NCBI GenBank assembly: GCA_910586645.1
Contig: CAJUIS010000033.1
Span: forward strand, 254 to 17,445
Origin: an uncultured Lachnospiraceae bacterium
GTDB lineage: Bacteria; Bacillota; Clostridia; Lachnospirales; Lachnospiraceae
Direction: 5' to 3'
DNA length: 17,192 nt
The translations under genes were made by a program, and so were the position numbers. The notes below the pieces were generated by a model. That model made no database searches. It saw only the letters and a list, made by a program, of their open reading frames with translations, and was not told where the DNA came from. How positions within the stretch are numbered: position 1 is the stretch's first letter; each line of letters begins with the position of its first letter. Of the stretch, positions 7,723 through 15,426 are shown piece by piece.

Positions 7723-9057
7723 TTACTCGGCTGTTTCCGAATCTTCTTTTTGAGAATCCTGTTTATTACTGTCTTCTTTCTCTGTGTCTTCCTTCTTATT
7801 GTCTAAAGCCGGATTTCCGTTTGCCGGAACAATATCAATTGTAACCGTAGCGTTCTTTGCCAGCTTAAATTTACTGTCGAGATTCAGTTCCAGGCTCACC
7901 GTGTGCTCGCCTTCCGACATTCCGCCGACATCAATGCTTCCCGTCAGCGTCGATGCATCCAGAGCGTCCAGATCGGAAGCCAGTCCCTCCAGTTCCACCT
8001 TTACTGTATCAGAAAGAAAGTTCACATGATATCTGCTTGCCAGATTGCCAACCGTTATATTTGCAGTAGGCGCTTTAAATGTCCTCTTTTCATGCTTTTC
8101 AATCTTTACCACAACAGCAATCTTTGCCTTTTTGCTGTTCTCCAGAGCGACGCCTTCCGGAAGATAAGCGGATATGTCCACTTCTTTTTCTATATTCCCG
8201 GTCGCATCCGTCAAATCCAGCACCTCTTTCGGAACTGTAATGCTGTTTATCGTATTTAAAACCGCAGACACTCCTTTGACGGATACCGTCTGGGGGCTGT
8301 ATTCTATACCAACATATTCATAGCCGTCCGGCAGCGTTCCTTTCGTCTGAAAATTCAGCGTAACTTCCTTTGTGTCCAGAATCTGCATAGACACCATCAC
8401 ATTTTGTATATTAAAAGAAAGATCCTTCGTATCCACTTCTTTGTCGTCTTTGTCATACAAAACCGGTATCACGCTGTCCGTCATATCCTGTGAAATTCCC
8501 TCCACATCCACGGAAACAACCGCTTTGTCAATTGTATTGATTACAGACGCAGGCCCCGACACACGAAGCAGCGTCGGCGAAGCGCTTGTTTCTCCCAGCG
8601 CATGTTTCTCAGCGACTGTTCCGTTTGTCTTTACGGTAATCATAAACGGTTTGGATATCAGATCCTCAACGGCCACTTCCAGATAATAGACCTTACTTGC
8701 CACCGTAACTGAACCGCCGTAACGCTGCACCGAAATTTCAATCGGAATCCGCTGCAAATCCTCAATCGTCTCAAGATCTGCAACCGCCCGGAAATCAGAG
8801 TTGCTCATACGCTCCAGATAAGAACGTTTGCCGCTCACTTTAAACGTAACGGTATTGCTGTTATTTACAATCTCATAATATTTCCCGATACTCGTAAGAT
8901 AATCGCCGTTTTCAATATTAACAGTTGTCGTAAATGTCCTTGTCGTATTCGGATCGTCAATATTCACGACTACCAGCCAAAGCGCGCCTGCAAATATCAG
9001 CGCAAGAATTTTCAGGCCGAAATTATTCGTGATCCTCTTGATTATCCTGTTTAGCAT
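7723..9057 (-). CDS. cdaR: CdaA regulator, YbbR-domain protein
   Basis: CdaR is a membrane-anchored extracytoplasmic protein that modulates the diadenylate cyclase CdaA. The 444-residue protein has a short basic N-terminus, one transmembrane helix (about 14-32), the VVNIDDP start of the first YbbR domain, and about four YbbR-like beta-rich repeats to about residue 410. Recurring cues are VxLNFQTKGTLPDGY, SVKGVSAVLNTI and VELEGLASDLDAL. The last 30 or so residues are a low-complexity tail of Lys, Glu, Asp, Ser and Gln, probably disordered and outside the membrane. ATG is preceded by AAAGGAGG seven bases upstream, inside the end of cdaA; the two genes overlap by 35 bases, implying coupled translation. 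glmM follows 25 bases later. Confidence 0.93.
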   Translation of the reverse strand: MLNRIIKRITNNFGLKILALIFAGALWLVVVNIDDPNTTRTFTTTVNIENGDYLTSIGKYYEIVNNSNTVTFKVSGKRSYLERMSNSDFRAVADLETIEDLQRIPIEISVQRYGGSVTVASKVYYLEVAVEDLISKPFMITVKTNGTVAEKHALGETSASPTLLRVSGPASVINTIDKAVVSVDVEGISQDMTDSVIPVLYDKDDKEVDTKDLSFNIQNVMVSMQILDTKEVTLNFQTKGTLPDGYEYVGIEYSPQTVSVKGVSAVLNTINSITVPKEVLDLTDATGNIEKEVDISAYLPEGVALENSKKAKIAVVVKIEKHEKRTFKAPTANITVGNLASRYHVNFLSDTVKVELEGLASDLDALDASTLTGSIDVGGMSEGEHTVSLELNLDSKFKLAKNATVTIDIVPANGNPALDNKKEDTEKEDSNKQDSQKEDSETAE

Positions 9058-9928
9058 TTTTCAGCCTCCTTTTCAAGATACCCTTTCGCCTGGTGTCCGG
9101 TTCGTATTTCTGCAGAGCCTTCAAATGCTTCCTGAGCCCCTCCTGATCCAGATTCCGAACCAAGCCGCCTTCTCTGGCAACTGAAATTCCTCCGGTTTCC
9201 TCCGAAACAACGATCGTGAGAGAATCGCTAATCTCGCTGATTCCCACTGCCGCCCGGTGCCTGGTGCCAAGTTCCTTACTAAGCTCCATATTGTCAGAAA
9301 GCGGAAGATAACAGGTCGCAGACACGATTCTGTTTCCACGAATAATAATCGCCCCATCATGCAGCGGCGTGTTTTTTTCAAATATATTCAGTAAAAGCTG
9401 GTTGGTAAGAACTGCGTCCACAGCAATTCCCGTCCTTTCATACTCTGAAAGCACTACCGTATCTTCTATTACAATTAATGCGCCTGTCTTCACCTTGCCC
9501 ATTTCAACGCATGCGCGGATCAGCTCGTTTATCGTCTTTTCACTAATCGTCTCCACCTGATCTTTTCCAAAATCAATCGACGCCATCCCAATCAAAAAGC
9601 TTTTTCTTCCAAGCTGCTCCAAAGCCCTCCGCAGTTCCGGCTGAAAAATAATCACAAGCGCAATCACCCCTACGTTAAGGGTTTTTTCCGCCAGCCATAA
9701 AATCGTGCTCATCTGGAAAATTGCCGCTGCCAGTACAAATACCAGTATGACCGTCAGACCTTTAAACAGCATCCAGGCCCGCGTGCTTTTAATCCAGACT
9801 AAAACCGTATAGAATAAGAAAGCTATAATGATAATTTCCACTATATCAATGACAGTGATTACCGGCAAATCCAGCCATGTCAGATATTTATCCCTGAACG
9901 TGCCAAACATTGACAGCATATGTTCCAC
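9023..9928 (-). CDS. cdaA: Diadenylate cyclase CdaA
   Basis: CdaA makes cyclic di-AMP from two ATP at the membrane; the messenger controls potassium and osmolyte balance and cell-wall homeostasis. The N-terminal 100 residues hold three membrane helices (about 25-45, 57-76 and 84-96). The cytosolic DAC domain carries TPLHDGAIII (the catalytic Asp-Gly-Ala at about 191-193) and GTRHRAAVG (Arg-His-Arg at about 223-225). I chose GTG at 9928 because AAGGGAG lies eight bases upstream. An in-frame GTG at 9937 has that same Shine-Dalgarno too close, and an ATG at 9919 has only a weak one, so the start is uncertain within 18 bases. A charged C-terminal tail overlaps the cdaR start by 35 bases. The preceding gene ends 21 bases upstream. 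Confidence 0.95.
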   Translation of the reverse strand: MEHMLSMFGTFRDKYLTWLDLPVITVIDIVEIIIIAFLFYTVLVWIKSTRAWMLFKGLTVILVFVLAAAIFQMSTILWLAEKTLNVGVIALVIIFQPELRRALEQLGRKSFLIGMASIDFGKDQVETISEKTINELIRACVEMGKVKTGALIVIEDTVVLSEYERTGIAVDAVLTNQLLLNIFEKNTPLHDGAIIIRGNRIVSATCYLPLSDNMELSKELGTRHRAAVGISEISDSLTIVVSEETGGISVAREGGLVRNLDQEGLRKHLKALQKYEPDTRRKGILKRRLKNAKQDNQEDHE

Positions 9929-9949
9929 CTGATCCACTCCCTTTCTGCC

Positions 9950-10933
9950 TTATCTGTTTCTGTTCTTGTGTTCCGGAAGCTGCTTTCTTGTCATCCTTTT
10001 TGTCCCCTTTGCGTTAAATGTCTTTACCTGCTTCTCCTTTACCGCCACATACATCTTTGGCACCGCCTTGACATAGTAATAATATTCGTCGTCTTCAAAT
10101 TGTACGCGCTCCGTTCTGGAATAGTCCAGATGAAAAAAGAAAAATTCCAGTAAAAACGCCACAGCCAGAGACAAAAGCGATCCTGCCACAAGTCCGGCCA
10201 GTCTGCCCGATATCCCAAGGAGCACATAACCTGCAAACAAAACGATAAAGTTGCTCAAAGCTCCTACAATAATCGCCGCTGTCCACGCATAGTCTATCGA
10301 AAGATTCCTTATCACCATTACGATTACCGTCACCAGCAAAAAAGTCACAACTGTCAGATACATCTCTTTATTTCCCATAAGCAGGTTTAAAGCCGCCGTA
10401 AACTTAGATGTAATCGCCGCATCCTCACTGCTGACGCTCCATGCAGATCCGTTCTGTTTCACTCCGTCCAGGAAAAACCAGACGATTGTACCGCAGATTA
10501 TAGAGATAACGGAATATGCCTTCCCCATAAGGCCAACCGCCATCGGCATAACCGGCCCAAGATTAAAATGCAGGCACACCGGGGTAAGCAGCGTATAAAT
10601 TCCGTCTTTCGGCGCAAATCTGAAATACAAAAGCCCTATCAGCAAAAACAGTACCAAAGCCACTGCCGCCACTTCCAGAGCAAGGGCATACAAATGCAGC
10701 AAAATTACCATTGCCGCCAGAAACACCATAACATTCACCGGCAGAATAGAGCCCAGCAGAGAAATTACAAGAGTCACCGGCAGACTGTTTATTCTTTCCA
10801 TATAACCAATGTTTCCATTTATAATCAAAAAAACACACAATGCCACAATAAATTTAAACAATGGCTTAAGATAGATGTCATATTTTCCATATATGCTTTT
10901 TATCTTTTCCTTTATTTCCAACAAACCTGTCAA
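9950..10933 (-). CDS. Uncharacterised multispan membrane protein preceding cdaA
   Basis: I do not recognise a named family with confidence. The 327-residue protein has a short basic N-terminal segment, then about eight to nine hydrophobic helices between residues 28 and 260, with a hydrophilic break around 160-185. A soluble C-terminal part of about 65 residues contains the acidic-aromatic run EDDEYYYYVKAVPK followed by a strongly basic end. No ATP-binding, protease or sugar-transfer motif is evident. The start is TTG, supported by GGGAGG eight bases upstream; no ATG fits better. It lies between another small membrane protein and cdaA with short gaps, so it is probably co-transcribed with the c-di-AMP genes and may act in the envelope. 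That functional link rests on position only. Confidence 0.82.
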   Translation of the reverse strand: MTGLLEIKEKIKSIYGKYDIYLKPLFKFIVALCVFLIINGNIGYMERINSLPVTLVISLLGSILPVNVMVFLAAMVILLHLYALALEVAAVALVLFLLIGLLYFRFAPKDGIYTLLTPVCLHFNLGPVMPMAVGLMGKAYSVISIICGTIVWFFLDGVKQNGSAWSVSSEDAAITSKFTAALNLLMGNKEMYLTVVTFLLVTVIVMVIRNLSIDYAWTAAIIVGALSNFIVLFAGYVLLGISGRLAGLVAGSLLSLAVAFLLEFFFFHLDYSRTERVQFEDDEYYYYVKAVPKMYVAVKEKQVKTFNAKGTKRMTRKQLPEHKNRNR

Positions 10934-10966
10934 TTTTCTTACCTCCCGTCGTCAGATGCATACAGC

Positions 10967-11365
10967 CTATGGCTGTTCTTCTTCCTGATAGAGCCTGTTC
11001 ACTCTTTTCAGATGCATATAATACTTCTTCACCTTCCGCCGCCCTTTTGTATATCTGATATGATACACAATATAAGTAATAAGGAGATAAACTGCCATAC
11101 ATACGATATAGCAGAGAATCCCTCTGACTACAGCCTGGCGGATGTCCATGACATTCAGCTGCTCCATCAAATCTTCCATATAATACAATCCAACGGCTGC
11201 GGCAAGCAGCGCAAGCGCTATCGTTCCCGCTATAAAACTTTTCAAAAGCTCTCTGGCTATATAATCTTTGCGGAAATACTGGATCACAGGTTTACACTCC
11301 TGCCCTTCATTCCTGTCAAAAATTGCCAGTTTTGTCATTTCACATACACGTTCCTGATTTAACAT
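10967..11365 (-). CDS. Small two-helix membrane protein of unknown function
   Basis: This 132-residue protein has a hydrophilic N-terminal domain of about 40 residues, two membrane helices (about 43-61 and 83-102) and a strongly basic tail (RRKVKKYYMHLKRVNR) that should lie in the cytoplasm, ending in acidic residues. I do not recognise a family. I chose ATG at 11365 because GGGGG stands about five bases upstream; an in-frame TTG at 11389 would add eight residues but has only a weak upstream AGGG. It is the first gene after a good promoter and heads the run leading through the 327-residue membrane protein to cdaA. The gap to that next gene is 33 bases and holds its ribosome binding site. Two helices and a basic tail would suit an accessory subunit, but that is a guess. 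Confidence 0.75.
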   Translation of the reverse strand: MLNQERVCEMTKLAIFDRNEGQECKPVIQYFRKDYIARELLKSFIAGTIALALLAAAVGLYYMEDLMEQLNVMDIRQAVVRGILCYIVCMAVYLLITYIVYHIRYTKGRRKVKKYYMHLKRVNRLYQEEEQP

Positions 11366-11429
11366 AGTTTCCCCCGTCTTCTTATTCAAAGAGATACCCT
11401 GTCTGAAAGCTTAAGGTATACTTATGGAT

Positions 11430-11457
11430 AGTATAGCATACAACGCTTCAATTGCAA
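11430..11457 (-). promoter_or_regulatory. Vegetative (sigma-A type) extended -10 promoter
   Basis: Read on the minus strand, TTGCAA (11452-11457) is a four-of-six -35 match. It is separated by 16 bases from TATACT (11430-11435), a five-of-six -10 match, with the extended TGC just before it. Transcription should start near 11423, about 58 bases before the ATG at 11365. It lies between the yvyF terminator and the first gene of the cdaA group, so it is the natural promoter for that group and perhaps for everything down to the polysaccharide genes. Confidence 0.72.
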
Positions 11458-11465
11458 AGTTTTTC

Positions 11466-11493
11466 ACAAAAAAGACGGTATCAACCGTCTTTT
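11466..11493 (-). terminator. Intrinsic terminator after yvyF
   Basis: A perfect 10-bp stem pairs 11470-11479 with 11484-11493 around a four-base loop. On the minus strand AAAAGACGGT...ACCGTCTTTT is followed by two more Ts, making a run of six. It lies 16 bases past the yvyF stop and closes the recD2-comF-yvyF unit. The stem also has Ts on the plus-strand side, so it could work in both directions. Confidence 0.85.
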
Positions 11494-11508
11494 ATATCAC
11501 AACCGCTA

Positions 11509-11919
11509 TCATGTTTTATCCAAAAACCGCATACGGTCTTTGCCTTTGCTCTGCTTGTTCTCCACTTTTTGAACTTTAGGAGCCGCATACATCCCCTTGA
11601 AGTCATTCGCCATATTGTTCTTGCACTTCTCGCAAAAACGGCCTGTTCGTATCATCGCCCCACAGTTCTCGCACTCAATTCCAACCGGGGACTTGGACGA
11701 AAACGTCAGACGTTCTTCCCGCACCCACTGTCTTAACTGTTTCACAGAAACTTCATTTTCCTCTGAAATCTCTTTCATAGAAGCAAGTTCATGCTGTCTG
11801 ATATAATCCTTCACCTTGACAAATTTATCTTCCAGTTTCTGTTTGCATGATGCGCAAATCGGCTGTCCGCCCATATAATTAAACAGCCTTCCGCAATTTT
11901 TACAGCTTCTGACATCCAT
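11509..11919 (-). CDS. yvyF: YvyF-family flagellar operon protein
   Basis: The 136-residue protein has an N-terminal zinc-ribbon-like half (Cys6, Cys9, Cys22, Cys25), a central helix-turn-helix-like segment (MKEISEENEVSVKQLRQWVREERL, about 48-71) and a second Cys set (Cys83, Cys86, Cys96, Cys99), then a basic, disordered tail. This is the layout of YvyF, a flagellar-gene-associated protein encoded after comFC in Bacillus subtilis. A regulatory role in flagellar expression is suspected for the family but its target is not known. ATG is preceded by GGAGGGG six bases upstream, directly after the comF stop 12 bases away. In Bacillus flgM follows; here a terminator does. Family call is good; molecular function is inferred from the zinc and HTH features. 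Confidence 0.85.
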   Translation of the reverse strand: MDVRSCKNCGRLFNYMGGQPICASCKQKLEDKFVKVKDYIRQHELASMKEISEENEVSVKQLRQWVREERLTFSSKSPVGIECENCGAMIRTGRFCEKCKNNMANDFKGMYAAPKVQKVENKQSKGKDRMRFLDKT

Positions 11920-11931
11920 TTCAAACCCCTC

Positions 11932-12678
11932 CTAATCCTCTTTTCCTATACTAACGCAAAAAGCATACACTTCCATGGCTCCCGCTTCTTTCAGCGCAGC
12001 CGCAGCCGCATGCAGTGTACTGCCCGTCGTGTATATATCATCCACCAATAGAATATATTTTAATTGTACAATATTTTCCGTCGTTTTAAAAGCCCTTTTC
12101 ATGTTATTTTTTCTTTCCGTATCATTTAATGTTTTCTGAGGTTTCGTATCCCTGCTGCGTATCAGAAGCGTCGTGTGCACTGGTATGTCAAGAATCTCTC
12201 CAAGCTCTTTTGCAAAAACTTCCGCCTGATTAAACCCTCTCTTCTTTTTTTTATTTTTATGCAGAGGAACAGGAACAATCGCTTCAATTTTTCTGCTTTT
12301 TATCCACATCCCATACCGCCCTGCCGCCTCTCTGGCGTATACTCTTCCATATTCCCGCCGGTTCTGATATTTAAACCGGTATAAAGACTCTCTGACTTCT
12401 TTTTCGTAAACCCACAACGCCTTCCCCTGCGTAAAGCTTCTTTCCCGCTTCTCACAATCCCTGCAATACTCCTTCCGCGGATTTAAGACAGGTTTGCCGC
12501 ATTTCATGCAGACCGGCTCCTTTACTGTAAGCAGCTTTTCCCTGCACTTTGGACAAATTCCCACTTCCGGAAGAACTGCCCGGTCACAGACCGGACATCT
12601 TGGCGGATACAGCAAATCCAAAATCCACCGATCCAACTGGCGGAATCTGTATATAATTTTATTTTTCCTGTTCTTCAT
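11932..12678 (-). CDS. comFC: ComF family protein (amidophosphoribosyltransferase-like)
   Basis: This 248-residue protein has an N-terminal double zinc-binding region (Cys28, Cys31, Cys42, Cys45 and Cys57, Cys60, Cys72, Cys75) and a C-terminal type I phosphoribosyltransferase domain. That domain carries VPVPLHKNKKKKRGFNQAE (136-154) and the PRPP-binding loop LVDDIYTTGSTL (211-222). ComFC/GntX relatives act in uptake or processing of transforming DNA; the substrate of the PRTase domain is not settled. The start ATG overlaps the end of recD2 by 20 bases, indicating coupling, and yvyF follows 12 bases after the stop. Other competence genes are absent from the window, so natural transformation cannot be inferred. 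The symbol follows Bacillus usage. Confidence 0.93.
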   Translation of the reverse strand: MKNRKNKIIYRFRQLDRWILDLLYPPRCPVCDRAVLPEVGICPKCREKLLTVKEPVCMKCGKPVLNPRKEYCRDCEKRERSFTQGKALWVYEKEVRESLYRFKYQNRREYGRVYAREAAGRYGMWIKSRKIEAIVPVPLHKNKKKKRGFNQAEVFAKELGEILDIPVHTTLLIRSRDTKPQKTLNDTERKNNMKRAFKTTENIVQLKYILLVDDIYTTGSTLHAAAAALKEAGAMEVYAFCVSIGKED

Positions 12679-14866
12679 TCTTTTCCTTTATTTTTTCGGT
12701 AAGCCCGGAATAGCGTTTCTGGTATTCGGCATTTTGTATCATAGAGAAAAATGTTTTTTCATCTCCAACTAAAGTAACGCATTTTCTCGCTCTTGTCACT
12801 GCCGTATAAAGCAAATTCCGGTTCATAAGCATCTTAGGCCCGTTCAAAAGAGGAATGACAACCGCCGGATATTCCGAACCCTGGGACTTATGAATGGTGA
12901 CCGCATATGCATGTTCCAAATCCTCCAGGCTTTTCAAAGAATACTCCACCATGCGGCCTTCGTCAAACTCTATCGTCATCATCTCCGCATATTCGTTGAT
13001 CTGGCGGATCCTTCCCATATCCCCGTTAAATACGCCAAGCCCTTTCTCCACAGCAAATCCGTAACCGCTCCTTATCTCCCATTCCATCTGATAATTATTT
13101 TTTGTCTGCATGACCTTGTCTCCCTCTCTAAAGACTCGTCCGCCATGCTCTCTTTCTTTTTTCGTTTCTGATTTTGGGTTCAAATACTGCTGTAAAATCT
13201 CATTCAGACGTTCCACCCCAAGCAAACCCTTCCGCATCGGCGTAAGCACCTGAATATCGAAAGGAGACGCGTCTACAAATTTGGGCATCTTCTGCGCGAT
13301 CAACTGAATCGTAACTCCTATAATCGCATCCGCATCATATCTCTTTAAAAAGAAAAAATCCATGCTTTTATTATCCAGCGCCACGGGTTCTCCCCTGTTG
13401 ATTTTATGGGCGTTTATAATAATGTCGCTTTTGGCCGCCTGCCGGAAAATTTTGTTCAGCTTTACAACCGGAAAAACGTCTGCGCCGATTATATCGCCCA
13501 AAACGCTGCCTGGCCCCACGCTTGGAAGCTGATTTACATCGCCTACGAGAATCAGCCTTGTCCCTGGTACAATTGCTTTTAACAGGGAATGCATCAGGCT
13601 GATATCCACCATTGACATCTCATCAATAATTACGACGTCCGCTTCCAGCGGATAGTCCTGATCTCTCGAAAAACCTGCGCTTTTATCCGTGCCTCCGTTT
13701 AATTCCAGCATACGGTGTATGGTCTTCGCTTCATAACCGGTCGTCTCGCTCATCCTCTTGGCCGCCCGTCCGGTAGGCGCTCCCAAAAGAATCTCCATCC
13801 CCTCTGATTCAAAATAATGAATCATTCTGTTAATCGTTGTCGTTTTTCCCGTTCCCGGCCCGCCTGTAACAATTAAAAGGCCGTTTTTTACCGCTTCCTT
13901 CACTGCAAGTATCTGCATTTCATCCGGCTCAATGTTATTCCGCAGTCCAAACTGCCTGGTGCGCTGTTCTATCAAAATCTCCGGAACGTCATATTTTATA
14001 TTCAAGTCCCAAAGCATAGAGGCGCAGGACGCTTCCATATAATAATAGGCCGCACTGTAAATGTGATCGCCTTTTACTGCAATCTTTTTTTCAATGGCCA
14101 AATCCATATAATGCTTTTCAATCAGGGATGCGTCCACGCCAAGAAGCCCCGCCGTTTTTTCTGTCAGTTCCCGCTCCGGAAGATACGTATGGCCTTCTGC
14201 CGCAGCCTGCAGAAGGCCGTATAAAATGCCGCTTCTGATCCGAAAATCAGAATCCGTACGGATTCCTGCCTTCGCCGCAATTTCATCTGCAGCTTTAAAT
14301 CCCACTCCCTGTATATCATCGGCAATCTGATAGGGATTTTCTTTTATGATACGATAAATGTCCTGCTGGTATTTCTGGTATATTTTCATGGCCAGATTCA
14401 GCGAAATCCCATACTGCTGCAGAAAAATCATCGCCTGACGCATATCCCGCTTCTCTGTCACCTGTCCGGCAATCTCCATTGCTCCGCGTTCGCTGATTCC
14501 TTTGATCTCTGAAAGGCGCTCCGGTTCTTCTTCAATAATCCGAAACGTGTCTTTTTTAAAATGCCGCACAATCCTGGCTGCCAGAGCCATCCCAATTCCT
14601 TTAATCGCCCCCGATCCAAGGTAACGTTCTATGGAAGCCTCATCCTCCGGTTCACATTCTTCCAGGCTGCTGACGGCGAATTGTTTTCCATACATGGGAT
14701 GCTCCGTATATTCTCCGGAAACTTTTATGTTTTCTCCCTCACTGATAACGGAAAACGCTCCTGTACATGTAATGGATTCTTCTTTACAGACCATTTCAAA
14801 TACCGTATACCCATTGTCTGGATTGCGGAAAATAATATGATCAATGTAACCTTTTATTGTTTCCAA
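12659..14866 (-). CDS. recD2: RecD2 (RecD-like) 5'-3' DNA helicase
   Basis: RecD2 is a superfamily 1B helicase acting in DNA repair and replication-fork maintenance without RecBC. The 735-residue length is typical. Residues 1-70 form an OB-like domain, followed by helix-hairpin-helix repeats (GAIKGIGMALAARIV near 86-100, IKGISERGAMEIAG near 121-134, IQGVGFKAADEIA near 185-197). The motor has Walker A GGPGTGKTTT (335-344), motif Ia GAPTGRAAKR (362-371), Walker B VIIDEMSMVD (412-421), motif III GDVNQLPSVGPG (442-453) and the C-terminal TIHKSQGSEYPAVV. The start is TTG, with GGAGG seven bases upstream and the expected METIKGYIDHI beginning. The best promoter-like pair upstream, TTGTCT and TAAATG with 17-base spacing, is poor. 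It overlaps comF by 20 bases. Confidence 0.95.
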   Translation of the reverse strand: METIKGYIDHIIFRNPDNGYTVFEMVCKEESITCTGAFSVISEGENIKVSGEYTEHPMYGKQFAVSSLEECEPEDEASIERYLGSGAIKGIGMALAARIVRHFKKDTFRIIEEEPERLSEIKGISERGAMEIAGQVTEKRDMRQAMIFLQQYGISLNLAMKIYQKYQQDIYRIIKENPYQIADDIQGVGFKAADEIAAKAGIRTDSDFRIRSGILYGLLQAAAEGHTYLPERELTEKTAGLLGVDASLIEKHYMDLAIEKKIAVKGDHIYSAAYYYMEASCASMLWDLNIKYDVPEILIEQRTRQFGLRNNIEPDEMQILAVKEAVKNGLLIVTGGPGTGKTTTINRMIHYFESEGMEILLGAPTGRAAKRMSETTGYEAKTIHRMLELNGGTDKSAGFSRDQDYPLEADVVIIDEMSMVDISLMHSLLKAIVPGTRLILVGDVNQLPSVGPGSVLGDIIGADVFPVVKLNKIFRQAAKSDIIINAHKINRGEPVALDNKSMDFFFLKRYDADAIIGVTIQLIAQKMPKFVDASPFDIQVLTPMRKGLLGVERLNEILQQYLNPKSETKKEREHGGRVFREGDKVMQTKNNYQMEWEIRSGYGFAVEKGLGVFNGDMGRIRQINEYAEMMTIEFDEGRMVEYSLKSLEDLEHAYAVTIHKSQGSEYPAVVIPLLNGPKMLMNRNLLYTAVTRARKCVTLVGDEKTFFSMIQNAEYQKRYSGLTEKIKEKNEEQEK

Positions 14867-14932
14867 TGTATTTCCTCCGGATGTTTTAACTATTGTTCCA
14901 GGTTCTGATACGTTTCATTTACAGATGTTTAA

Positions 14933-14945
14933 TTTGTCAGACAAA
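14933..14945. promoter_or_regulatory. 13-bp palindrome upstream of recD2
   Basis: TTTGTC-A-GACAAA is a perfect 6-1-6 palindrome located 67 bases upstream of the recD2 TTG, between that gene and the rod-operon terminator. It overlaps the weak promoter-like TTGTCT, so it could be an operator. It does not match the GAAC-N4-GTTC form of the Gram-positive LexA box. A palindrome this short can arise by chance, so the call is tentative. Confidence 0.25.
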
Positions 14946-14978
14946 AGCATATTTTTGTAGAGATTCTTTCCTGTAAGA

Positions 14979-15017
14979 TAAAAATATTGGATGCGGACAA
15001 CTGTGCGCATCCAATAT
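14979..15017 (-). terminator. Intrinsic terminator of the flagellar rod operon
   Basis: A perfect 12-bp stem pairs 14984-14995 with 15006-15017 around a ten-base loop that can itself pair three bases further. On the minus strand the stem runs into a TTTTT tract at 14980-14984. It lies 30 bases after the flgJ-like stop, so it ends the rod gene transcript and separates it from recD2. Confidence 0.85.
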
Positions 15018-15047
15018 CTGATTGTTTCCATCAATGCCTTCCGGCAA

Positions 15048-15398
15048 TTATGATAAGGAGTAATTTCTTTTCATTTGTTCATACATTTGCTGTGCCAGCC
15101 CAAGACTCTGCTGGTCACATATTTCTTCAGCAAGATCCTGCATCATTTCTTCTTTGAAATAATCTGTAAGCTGGGATGTGGAAGCGTCTTCCTCTTCATT
15201 TTTTGGAATCGTTTTCTCCACTTCCTTCATCACCTGCTCCACAAAATAAGCTTCAAATTCTTTGCAGACTTTCATCAGTTCTTCATCGGAAGCTGATGAA
15301 AAATCACTGCCCGCTTTATTTTTCAAAGCGTCTGTTCTGTTTGCCGCCGCAGAACTTCCCGCCTGGTTTAACATTGCAGAAATACCGTCTATCCCCAT
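15048..15398 (-). CDS. flgJ: FlgJ-type rod-binding protein
   Basis: This 116-residue protein matches the N-terminal rod-binding domain of FlgJ, which caps or scaffolds the growing flagellar rod. The core is KVCKEFEAYFVEQVMKEVEKTIP (about 43-65) and LTDYFKEEMMQDLAEEICDQQSLGLAQQMYEQM (about 77-109), with the typical alternation of hydrophobic residues. A flexible Ala/Ser/Asn-rich N-terminus precedes it. The muramidase domain found in proteobacterial FlgJ is absent, as is usual in Firmicutes, where a separate hydrolase must open the wall. ATG has AGGAGG eleven bases upstream and a closer GAGG. It follows the distal rod gene by 28 bases, completing the rod block, and is followed by the terminator at 14979-15017. 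Confidence 0.88.
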   Translation of the reverse strand: MGIDGISAMLNQAGSSAAANRTDALKNKAGSDFSSASDEELMKVCKEFEAYFVEQVMKEVEKTIPKNEEEDASTSQLTDYFKEEMMQDLAEEICDQQSLGLAQQMYEQMKRNYSLS

Positions 15399-15426
15399 AT
15401 TCCTCTGTGCCTCCTATCCGATTCTC

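Noticed and set aside
10568..11362. A 264-codon open frame on the plus strand, and other long plus-strand frames across the window.
   Set aside because: They lie antisense to well-supported minus-strand genes, have unusual composition rich in His, Gln, Ser and Cys, match no motif I know and lack ribosome binding sites of the local type.
14933..14945. LexA-controlled SOS box upstream of recD2.
   Set aside because: The palindrome TTTGTC-A-GACAAA does not fit the GAAC-N4-GTTC pattern, and the nearby GAACCTGGAAC is a direct rather than inverted arrangement.
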